This document shows, piece after piece, positions 10,801-22,800 of a stretch of DNA of 64,000 bases. Location: NCBI GenBank assembly GCA_033964015.1, contig CM066919.1:16843646-16907645 (forward strand). The letters are read 5' to 3'. A model generated the notes under the pieces. The model saw nothing but the letters and a program-made list of their open reading frames with translations, was not told where the DNA came from and did not search any database. Source of the DNA: Scolanthus callimorphus (lineage: Eukaryota; Cnidaria; Anthozoa; Actiniaria; Edwardsiidae). The position numbers and the translations under genes were made by a program. Within the stretch, counting starts at the first letter, position 1. Each line of letters starts with the position of its first letter.

Positions 10801-13800
10801 TTTTCAGTCATTTCTTCATACACTTGGGACTTGCTGTTCTCCATAATAGTGGGATGTCCGCAATAGCAAGGTGTCCACACGGCGAGTTTACTGCACTCTT
10901 GATAAAACAGAAGTCCTTTCCACCAATCAAAATAATTTCGCCTTTTGACTTATCCAGCCCAAAGTGCCCCTAAATGACATTTTACTACTAGCATGATAAA
11001 TGCAATTTTAAATCAAATGGACATGTTATGTAATGTTACCATGGAAACCATCAACCACAAACTAGAATTTTGTTTCAGTTTTTTTCTCTTAGTAGAAAAA
11101 CGGTTTTAAACAAAAGATTAATAGTAATATTCAAAATTTATTACTGATTCCCTATATTGGTTATTCGAAGTATTAGACCCATCCAATGGGTTTTAGTTTT
11201 TGTCAGAGTCAGTTGCGACATAAGTTGGTTCTTCATAAGTTGGTCAGTTGCGACATAAGAAACAAATACGTAGCGAGCATATCCCTTTATATTGACTTAA
11301 GACAAGAACCTAATGTTTGAGACGTGCAATTACCGACGATTTATCTTATCCGTCACTTATTTCTTTTATATTAAATTCGTATCATCTTTATCACTCCATG
11401 TTCACCAGAACTTAAAATTCTACCATTTTATTTTATATTTTAATTAACTTTACATTTTTCCCAATTAAAAGGTGTGAATTGAGGCATCTAATTTGCACTT
11501 TGTACAGTATTTCTCTGTGCAATTTATGTTCCAATATTATATGCCATTGTATTAGATAGCTGAGTGTTTACCCAGGCAAATATTTAGACGTACCCAACAA
11601 AGAGCTAATGATTTTACAGGAAATGAAATATGAAAAGTCCCATTTTGAGATGACAAGCGACATATAGAGACGAAATCACTTGTAGGTCGTGCTATTTCTG
11701 CTTGAAGAGTAACAGAGGAGTCGTTTGAAGTGTGTTGTGACCATGCTCAACTATACGTTTTAAATAAGGCTAATTTATGGGCACAGTTTTCGTGCTAAGT
11801 GAGCACTGTGAAACTGTGCAGCGCTGAGTTTTCTGCAGGACATAAGACTGGTTAAATGCAAAACATTCACCCCTAAAAGCAGCGATAAAACCTGCTACAA
11901 AAGGTTGGTCAGAACATTCAGCTCCTCGAGGAAAGCATTCGGTCGCAAAAACTACTATGTAAGATCTTCCGCATATATGGTACTTGTTTGGGAAGAAGTG
12001 TCTTCAGGGTCTAGTAAGGTTCACGTATTGTGATCGAAGCATCGATAGCAAAACTGTGTTGCCGTCTTTTTGAAAGGTTTGAGATATGAACGTTACCAAC
12101 TGGACCAATATCTTAGAGTTAATTGGCGGATGTCCCACGAAAGGGAGTTCGTCCTGGCTCACAGGCTTGAAAGCCGCAGCCTATCTCATAATCATGGTGG
12201 GCTCCATTCTCGCGAACTCACTCGTAATCGTCATCATCTACAAGATCCGCCGCATGAGGACCTCCTTTAACTTCCTCATTCTCAACATGTCGGTGGCGGA
12301 TCTGTTGATCACCGTCATCTTCATGCCACGAATGCTGACGCGAATCTTTGTCGGCTTCAAATGGACGCTTGGAGGCCCCGCTGGCGTTGTCACTTGTAAA
12401 CTGTTGCCATTCTTGCACGAGGTGTTTATCTGTGCTGTTGTTGCGAGCACGATTTGTATCGCTTTAGAACGCGTGTTCTCTGTGCGTTACCCGTTACGAA
12501 GGAGCACGTCGGCTCGCGTGACGAACACTATGATTGGCGGGGCCTGGGTTGTCGCGCTAGTACTGAGGTCTCCGATGCTGTATGGACTTGGCATCCAGCG
12601 AGGACCTCATGGTCTACCTATCTGCATCCTGAAATTCAAGAGCGCTTCTCTGAACAATCTCTACCCCATGCTCGCCTTGATAATATTCTACGCTGTGCCG
12701 TTAGCTGTTATCATCGTCCTCTATACAGTCTTTATCATCAGCCTGAAGCAGCAATCATTCCCTAGAGGGGGTAGGGGAGGGACATTTAGGCAGCACATCG
12801 AGCAAAGAAGAAACCGCAACGTCCACCGAGTATTGGCGTCTGTGGTGTTAGGCTTCGCGTTGTGCTGGTTTCTCTATTTCGTCAATCCTGTGCTTTATAG
12901 CTCCTACCCAGTACAAGCCTGTGCCTTGTCGTTCGTGCAGCATTTTATGGCGCATCTCAGCAGTGCACTAACGCCGTGCTTGTATTTCATACTGAACGTC
13001 AACTTTAGGAACGGTCTACGGATTGTCTATGCCCAGCTAAGAGGCTTTCCCAAGAGTCATAGTAATAGGACCAATAGAGTGGCGCCGGTACTAGAGGACA
13101 TTAGTCGAATGAAGTTCGAGTCCAAGTACCAGGATAGGAGTGATGCGCATGCGCAAGGGATTTTAGCGCTTGCCATGCAAGTGGACGTCGCGTCACAATC
13201 GCGAGCTGTGTCAGCGTCTTGAAACCGATACGGACACATGCTTTGAGTGTTTCTAACCTTTCAGTAGTATAGTATGGTCTCATTGTGTTCCGTTAAGGAG
13301 TGGACATCGCGTCACAATCACGAGCTGCGTCAGCGTCTTAAAACCGTTACGAACACATGCTTTGAGTGTATCTAACCTTTCAGAAGTATAGTATGGTCTC
13401 ATTGTGTTCCGTTAAGAAGTGACATCGCGTCACAATCACGAGCCGCGTCAGCGTCTAAAAACCGATACGAACACATGCTTTGAGTGTATCTAGCCTTTCA
13501 GTAGTATAGTATGGTCTCATTGTGTTCTGTTAAGGACGAGAACGACAAGACCAAGGGAGAGAGGGGTGGAGAGCCAAAATGAAACGCTCCCGGCCAGGTT
13601 TACATAATGAGCTATCAATTTGGAAATGATGGCTCCCGGTCTAAAGAAAAAAAAGCAAGTTAAAAAAAACCTGACATTGTTCGCAGCTTATGCAAAGATT
13701 CTAATTTTGCGCTGCAGTGAAATATTGAGTGCTCCGTTCCTCTCCAAAGTTTCTAGGTAATATCAGCATAGAAAGTATGCTTGACGCTAGATACTCGCCT

Positions 13801-16800
13801 TTGCTTTAAAGTAAAAACACTCGACCTTGCATTGAAATGTACAAGGTGAGAGAAACGACACTAGACCAAAGTGATAACTATGTAAGTGAATTCATACCTT
13901 ATATATCGCACTGATTAGACCAGTCAGAATAGGAGATAGAGAAGGGATCGTAGTATCATGAGAAACGGTGGTTAACGGATGCATGTACTGTGGTTAACGG
14001 ATTGTAATGGTGGTGTAAATGGCTGCAGTTGGCTGACATTACTGAAACAATGTTTCCGTAAAACATTTAGTAGTCTTAAGGCCCGTTTACACTAGCAATT
14101 TTTGCTGCAATTCTTGTCGCGCGAGTCGCAGCGATTTTTCTGTCGCGTGATGTCGCGGAGATTTCAAACATGTTCGAAACTCTTTGCAACTTGATGCGAT
14201 TTGAAGAAAAGAGAGCACAGAAATCACACCGGATTTGCATCTCGTTTACACTAGAGAGTTGGAATTGCAACTCGCGCGAGAAAAATCGCCGCGACAAATG
14301 CAACAAAAATCGCAAGTGTAAACCGGCCTTTAGTAAAACTGTTTAGTACTATTAGCTAGTTGTCTACTGTTAAGCACGGTTAGCCGCAAGGGGTTCAGAC
14401 ATGACTCCCCCACCCCTCTGGAATTAGCTTCGGTGGTAGAGGTATGGATTTTTTCTGGAATCACACATTTTATTCACAAATGAAACATAAAGCTCCTTTT
14501 TTCAAATTGCGCAAAAACGAATATCGGATTTAGCAGATTTCTTTGTCAAGCTAAGGTTGTAAATCCATAAAAAAGTTAGTCGGCCTCGTGGGCTTCAATA
14601 AAAGGGCGAGAAGAATAATTGTTTTAGTGAACTCCAGCTAGTGGGTCTAGTGTTTTCTAGCCCAAAACAAGTTTTACAACCCGCATTTGCCATTTTGGAA
14701 GCTTCAGACCCGACACTCCACTAGCAGTAGGCTATAACTTATAGCACGCTGGAATGCAATCAATTTATGTTGACAATTACTAGGAAAACATAACATATTT
14801 GTCTGAGACATACTGAACCACCATTAGAACTCACAAACAGGATATAGACCCCTTTAATAAGTCCACTCATGCATGTTTTCCGGGAATGACGTCAAATTTA
14901 TTCTTTTGAAATGTGTTCAATAGACCAGAAATTGAAAAGAATAATTTTGACGTCATTCGCGGAAAACCGGCATCGTGGGACTTTACAATTTGTACATATT
15001 TGTAAAATAATTTGTACCAGGGGAAGCTAGTGTAAAACGCGGATCCTCTTTCCTGTCTTCTTCTCCGTTCTTATAACTAAGTATGCCTGCCAGGCATACT
15101 TAGTTATAAGTCCCTGAAGATGATTTATATGTGATCCGTTCTACTCCCTTCTGATTATTTCATGGTCAAAATCATCTCAAGTAAAAATACAATTATGAAT
15201 TTTTCGTCAAAAATAGTCGTCTAAATTCCCTGTGAGCAGAGGTCTATTTTCCTTTATTCGCTAGGCCCAGTGTAAACCTTCTTTTGTCAAAAGATAATAC
15301 ATTTCCTACATGGGTAAGCCCGACGCCTTAGAATATCGGCGTTTTCCCCCAGTGCTATGGATAGATTTGTCACATGACGAGTGGAGGAATTCACGAGTCT
15401 AGGGATGAATTTTTCTTGAATCCCATACACCGAATTCAAATATGGCGCCCAGTTCGAAAAACCATTGTTCTGAACTGACTAGCCTCGAAATCACGCGAAA
15501 ACACAAAGCGTTTTTGCACGAATTCGAAGCTAGTCAGACCAGAACAATGGATTTTCAAACTGGGCGCCATATTTGAATTGATAAATCTCAAAGAGTTGGT
15601 ATTATTTTAGTGAAATGATTCCAATTTTGAAATTTATTTGCGCGCGGGTAACCTGTGTTTCGTCGAATTCATCTTTCAATCATTGAATTCCACGTTTACT
15701 CTCGCTCGTTTTATCCAGATTCTTTCACGGATTACAAATACTCGAATGTTGCGACAATAATATTTTCATATATTGATTTTCCTCCAGAACTAAAGAGAAC
15801 ATGTCGGCATTACAGCTGGCGATCCAGTGTCGACTTCAACCTGTAGTGGATGCGCTGTGCTCGCGAGAGACAGACCTTAATGTATGTGATGAAAATGGCA
15901 ACTGTCCGCTATGGGTGGCGCTAAAAGGCGGCCAGCAAGACGTCGCCTCCACGCTGGTAAGAACACTTCAATGTATTTGATTAAGCCTGGTGCACACTTG
16001 CGACATAACGACATAAGAAAAATATCACGCGAACAAAATTTAGTGGTTTCATAAAGATCACATATTTTTTCAATTATTTTTCCATGCTATTTTCTTTGCA
16101 ACACGAACGTCCTTATGTCGTTATGTCGCTATTGTGCACCGGACTTTATAAATAAGTGCATTAAAAAAATTGTTGTGCTTTACCCAAATGTGCGCGTTGT
16201 GGTATCTCAAACGAAGATACTAAGCATTATTTAATAGATTGCCCTTCTTTTGTTCCCTCGCGCTCTCTCTTTGCTACTAATTTAATAGGAATTAGAAAAT
16301 AACACCTATGTTGTATTGTGAATGTGCGCATTCTGATTGGTTAAAAAGCGTGTTTGTAAGAGACCTGAGAAGCCTTCGGCTCGTGTCTTTCAAGTTTTGA
16401 TCAGTTCTCCCAACATCCCCCTCGTGTTTGTAAGAAAGCAGAGAGCACGCGGAAAGTACTTTTATTGCTTAAATGATTGGCTGACTGCAACAGCTAAGAG
16501 AAAAATTCATTGTTTTTTGTATGGCTAGATCCGACTACTGTATTGGCTTTAATGAAAATGGTGATCTTTGTTGTAGAGCGATCCAGTCACTTGGATCGCT
16601 CTACTATTCGTGTATTGTTATAAAAAAAGTTAACATCAAAAGTATAAGTTTATGCCTGGGTCAAAGAATTTGTGACCTCATTCAATTGAAATACCTATAA
16701 CACCAATTGGCATCGTTGATAGACCTAGATAGAGCGGTTTTCACATGACTGTCGTGAGTAATTATAAATTACTCGGTAATTGCGATTGTTCCTTCAGCCA

Positions 16801-19800
16801 ATCAGATCGCGTAGAGAAAATAGTTACACAATTACTTGTGATTTATTATGCTCGCAAAAAAGGAGAGATTGTGAATCACTTCGCTCTCTGATTGTTTTGT
16901 TGTTGAATTACTATCGCGTTTGATTGGATAGTGAATTTCTCAGGAATTGCTTTCACGACAGTCATGTGAAAACCGCTCTATGTAAGACATTTTCTAACTT
17001 TGTAATTGATACCTATCTTATTCCCCAGGTTGGACATGGTTGTGATCCTGACGCATGGAATATGGGGCCTAATGGATGTACACAGTCTCTGCTCCACCGC
17101 GCTATAGCCGAGAGGGACGAGAAGGCGGCTAAGTTTCTGATCAGGAGCAATTGTGATATTAACAGGTTAGAATCAGTCGCCTCTTGGTCTTTTCAAGTAA
17201 CGCAATAGCCTGCGGTTTTGTGTGTTTTCCGAGACCCGAGAGACTCGAGAGCGAGTAGGGGCGTAGCCAGGGGGGTCCAGGGGGGGGCCTTTTCTCGGAA
17301 ATTTTCCCATACATTTACTGTAGTTGCTGGAGAAAATTTGAGCATTTTCGTCCCGTGTTTTCACTATCCGCCCCCCCCCCCCCCCCCCCCCCGTTCAGAA
17401 ATTCCTGGCTACGCCGCTGAAACCGCCAGCTACGCAAGCCAGTAACGCAATGCCGATAACAGTTCAGTAACGCAAAAGTGAAATAGAAAGAAACACACAA
17501 GTAACGACAGGGAACTAGTCTGGGTGAGCACAGGGAATGTCTACAGAAACCCATGAACGGGAAAAGTTAAATTTCCCATGGTAGAAGAATGGGAAGTGTT
17601 CGGATTTCCCATGGCTATCCATTCGCCTTTTGTCACGCGCGCCATCTTGTTTTTCTTACTGGAATGGAATCGAGGCCAAGCAGGAAGCGCTATGTGACAT
17701 GCAAGATAAACGCGGATTTTGCCCTTGAAACATTAATATCGCGGATAGCAACGATTTTTAATACAGAAGTTTGTAAACCGAGCCAAAATTTACGAGCTCG
17801 ACGGCCAAAAAAGACCCAGACCGAAAAGCAGTTTGAGGAGAAGCCAAAATATCCTATATCCTATTTTGATGATACCTCGCTGGTCTGAGTGCTAAATTCT
17901 ACGAAAGAGAGCTTTGTTTTAAGCTAGTAATATCTGGGGTAGTTCATTAGCGTCGTACTCAAGCAGTGAGCCGATTGAAGACCTCCTACCCAAACGACTT
18001 TGCGGTCTGGGCGCGTACGGCTTCCGACAACGTTTTTTGAAATAGCTGTATCTGTCATTTGCTTTCAGTCCCCGGCGTCCAGGCCCCGGGGGAGATGGTG
18101 GGGTGGAGGCCTGGGACGGACTAACTCCTCTTCATTTGGCGTGTGCCGCTGGACTTGATAACGTGGTACAAAGCCTGGTCGAGCACAAGGTCAACGTTAA
18201 CAGTAAGGTACGTTAACCGGCGCCGTTAACCCGTGAGTTATGCGAGTTACCTTCATCTGCTCCGATTTCTAGCATAAGGCCATTAAGGAGCTTAAGTAAT
18301 GGTCCGTATAAGAGGTAGGCAAGCCAATGGCAAAGCATGCTGGAATGCAATTAATTTCTATTGAAAATGTAGGCAATTTCATTGGCTTAGACATCAGTAA
18401 AATTACTATGCTAGAAAAACTTTTCTGAGGGTTTTTAGGGATACATAAGCACATGTGGTACTCACAAACAGACTATTCAATTTTTAAAGAATCTGTATGT
18501 GGGGAACCTAGCGTAAAATGCTGATTCTCTCCTTTTTTTTCGTTATTCTGATTGATCTACAGACCTTTTATTGCCATATTTTCTCAAAGCAAGTCGAAAT
18601 CTATCAATTTTTCACTTTTATTATGTTACTAGTCATGACAACTTTAAATAGCTGTATTCACACTAGAGACGGAAAACTCGTCTGAGACGAGTTTCTCGTC
18701 AGAAAAAGTTCCTGTCTTATGTCAATTCTACTCAGAAACACTTGCTTGTTATATGTCTAAACCTTCTTCTTCAAAAAATTGTTTTCGCATGATCACAGAT
18801 GAACAGGGAACCATATTCAAGGCGAGAACCTCGTCTCAGACGAGTTTTCCGTCTCTAGTGTGAATACAGCTAATGATTAAAAGCAGGACATATTCTATGT
18901 GGGGAACCCTCAATGCCTAGAACAATGGATGTTTGTCTAGTTCTTGCATGGATGATTGCTTAAGCTGCGACGACGGCATCGGAGACGACGTATCACTAAA
19001 CTCCGTCTACTCGTTTGTACACATTTCTCAATATTCAACAACCGTTTGGAATTTTCATTTGCATAACAGCAAACTCGCATCCGTTGTCAAGCATATCAGT
19101 CAAAAATAAAAGATCGTCATCTACGTTCCCGTTCTCGCCAGAGCGCGTAAAACGGCTTTAGGGGCTCAACAGATTTTGCTTGTGATTTACATGAGCTTTT
19201 ACAGTTTGCAGAATTCGAGTTGTTTCATGTTCCCTGCTAGCAGAGGCCTCTTTTTTCTGCATCTCGCTGGCTGAGTTTCGCGAGGAAAAGAGACCTCTGC
19301 CCTGGATCGAAACTCACTTTGTTTTGCCGCCGTCCACAACCTTGGACGGTTTGCTGACCACTTCTTGAGAAATGGAAATGGACAACCGGCAAAATTCGTC
19401 TTGATTTCAGTTTAACGGTCTTGGCCTTATAATTTTTTCCCCAAAGTCAAGCTAACTTGACTACATCAAATCAGTTGATATTTTCCTGAAACGTGGTAGA
19501 TTGCGTTTGACTGTTTAACCCAAACAGTTCGCACGTTACGTTTGAACTTTTGAAAGTTGCGTTGTGAGACAAAAAGCGAGACGTTTCCAAGGGCAACCGC
19601 CGTGTTTATTTTTCACTGACCAATCAGAGAGGGCAGAACTCTTTGGTTCTCCATAGAAACGTCTCGTTCCATCCTAGAAACGCAACGTTCAAACGTAACG
19701 TACGAACTGTTAGGGTTAAACAGTCAAACGCAATCGGCTCTAATTTGGGTTGGTTCTTTCCAAGTATTGTCACATTTTATCTTCTTGCCCCCGTACAAAG

Positions 19801-22800
19801 TTGAACATTTGCGACTATAGGAGTACTGAGTCCTTCCACTTATATTTCCAAACAGGATTCAGAAGGGAGAGCACCCGTGCATATCGCCATAACAACCAAA
19901 CACCCAATCATCACCAGACTATTATTAAGCCACCCGGACCTCGACATGATGGCGAGGGACAGATCCGGTCAAACTCCATTCGCCGTGTCACTAAGCACAC
20001 GTGATCACGAGTCCGCGGCCGCTATCTTAGCACGTGCACCCAGCGCAGCTGAACAGGTGAGTAACACGTGATGACCAAATAGAAAATCATAGCACTCTGT
20101 CACTCAGCACACGTGATCATGAGTCCGCGGCCGCTATCTTAGCATGTGCACCCTGCGCAGCGGAACAGGTGAGTAACACGTGATGACAACACGGAAAATC
20201 ATAGCACTCTGTCACTCAGCACACGTGATCATGAGTCCGCGGCCGCTATCTTAGCATGTGCACCCTGCGCAGCTGAACAGGTGAGTAACACGTGATGACA
20301 ACACGGAAAATCATAGCACTCTGTCACTCAGCACACGTGGTCATGAGTCCGCGGCCGCTATCTTAGCATGTGCACCCTGCGCAGCGGAACAGGTGAGTAA
20401 CACGTGATGACAACACGGAAAATCATAGCACTCTGTCACTCAGCACACGTGATCATGAGTCCGCGGCCGCTATCTTAGCATGTGCACCCTGCGCAGCTGA
20501 ACAGGTGAGTAACACGTGATGACAACACGGAAAATCATAGCACTCTGTCACTCAGCACACGTGGTCATGAGTCCGCGGCCGCTATCTTAGCATGTGCACC
20601 CTGCGCAGCTGAACAGGTGAGTAACACGTGATGACAACACGGAAAATCATAGCACTCTGTCACTCAGCACACGTGATCATGAGTCCGCGGCCGCTATCTT
20701 AGCATGTGCACCCTGCGCAGCTGAACAGGTGAGTAACACGTGATGACAACGCGGAAAATCATAGCACTCTGTCACTCAGCACACGTCATCATGAGTCCGC
20801 GGCCGCTATCTTAGCACGTCAGGGCCGGACATTGCGACAAATCAGGGCTGGGCGACTAAACATTTGAACTTAGGCTGGCGACCAAATATGTTGGTACTCT
20901 TTTCAAGCTTGATGACACCTGGCGACCAAAAGAAGAGTTCAGACAACCACTCAGTTGTTTGCATTTGGTCACCAGCTGGCGACTAAGAAAATCAGTTAAT
21001 TTCCGGCCCTGCACGTGCACCTAGCGCAGCTGAACAGATGAGTAACACGTGATTGTCACATGGATCATAGCGCTATTTCCGGCCCTGCACGTGCACCTAG
21101 CGCAGCTGAACAGATGAGTAACACGTGATTGTCACATGGATCATAGCGCTATTTCCGGCCCTGTACGTGCACCTAGCGCAGCTGAACAGATGAGTAACAC
21201 GTGATTGTCACATGGATCATAGCGCTATTTCCGGCCCTGCACGTGCACCTAGCGCAGCTGAACAGATGAGTAACACGTGATTGTCACATGGATCATAGCG
21301 CTATTTCCGGCCCTGTACGTGCACCTAGCGCAGCTGAACAGATGAGTAACACGTGATTGTCACATGGATCATAGCGCTATTTCCGGCCCTGTACGTGCAC
21401 CCAGCGCAGCTGAACAGATGAGTAACACGTGATTGTCACATGGATCATAGCGCTATTTTCGGCCCTGCACGTGCACCTAGCGCAGCTGAACAGATGAGTA
21501 ACACGTGATTGTCACATGGATCATAGCGCTATTTCCGGCCCTGTACGTGCACCTAGCGCAGCTGAACAGATGAGTAACACGTGATTGTCACATGGATCAT
21601 AGCGCTATTTCCGGCCCTGTACGTGCACCCAGCGCAGCTGAACAGATGAGTAACACGTGATTGTCACATGGATCATAGCGCTATTTCCGGCCCTGTACGT
21701 GCACCTAGCGCAGCTCAACAGATGAGTAACACGTGATTGTCACATGGATCATAGCGCTCTGTCATTAGCACACGTGAACACACATAAACCATCGCTGGAA
21801 TGAAACCGTATTTTAACTTAAACTCATGATTACGACCTCGTTTCACTATGATTTCTCGTGAAAGCAGCTCTGCGAGTGTAACATGAGACATAGACAGAGA
21901 GCTGTGCTCTTGTGGAAAGAAAGGTTTATTTTAATCCATCCAGTTCCTTCGCGCAGCAATAGGTTATTTTTAGCTAAACAGTCACGCGCTTGTTACTTCG
22001 CTACGATCCTATGAATAGAACTCTAGATTCACAAGGGTAAATCAACCGAACATGACTGGACGGCAAACAAACTTTTTAGCTGACTTGTTTACGAAATCGC
22101 AAAGAAATTTAACTGAAAACGTGGCATACATTCGAAGCTAATTGAGCAGGTAAAAGATTACAGATCAGATAATTTTTTTTGCTCTCCAGTACAAGCACGT
22201 GACAGATAATCTGCAAAAGGCATATTCGCCCGAACAAGTCTGTTTCTAAAAGCAAGACATATGTATTTTAATCGAGTCAGTATTACCAATATTGTGTTTT
22301 GATCTGCATTTTAGTTCGACGCCAAAGGTCGTAACTTCCTCCACGCAGCGATACTGGCGAATGACGTGGAGACTGTGCTGTTCCTTATTGGTGTCAGTGT
22401 GGATATCAACTCGCGCATACAAGACTCTACTCACCGTACACCACTGCACCTGGCCGTGTCTGCGGGCGCAGAAATTATGGTTCGGCATTTGGTAAGTCCC
22501 CCCCTGCCCCCAATCTCGAAAAATGAGATTGACTCTCCAGTCAAACGTTATGAGCCAATCATATTGTTGGCCCGTTTGGCGTAGTGCAGTCGCCTGGCTA
22601 CTGTGCGGCGTTGTCTGGTTTTCGGTCACTTTGCGCACAGGCGAGAATCTGATTGCATCAGATGGTTCGACTTGCGGAACAGCAATGCCAAAAACCAAAA
22701 ATAATTATTTGATGTTTTGCAAAGGTGGTTCGCAATGCAACGGTTTTAGCTGTAATACGTTTGCCTTGTCAGCATTTAAGGTATCACACGGTGCAATTGC

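Larger units (their letters stand above)
13536..15787. other. ANKFY1 intron with several TIR/hairpin elements
   Basis: Besides the elements listed separately (14079-14329, 14859-14983, 15070-15110, 15433-15579), nothing coding was recognised. The sequence is AT-rich. Confidence 0.5.

Noticed and set aside
10581..10973. 130-codon frame
   Set aside because: Starts within a TIR terminus, overlaps an opposite-strand frame of similar length, and has no recognisable domain.
17589..17888. 99-codon frame after a MITE-like segment
   Set aside because: Located between ANKFY1 exons c and d within repeat-derived sequence. The start lies in a gggaa/ttccc foldback, and no family was recognised.
20057..21745. 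Alternative tandem exons in the donor arrays
   Set aside because: No copy has a 3' splice site; the unit length is not a multiple of three, and read-through hits a stop.
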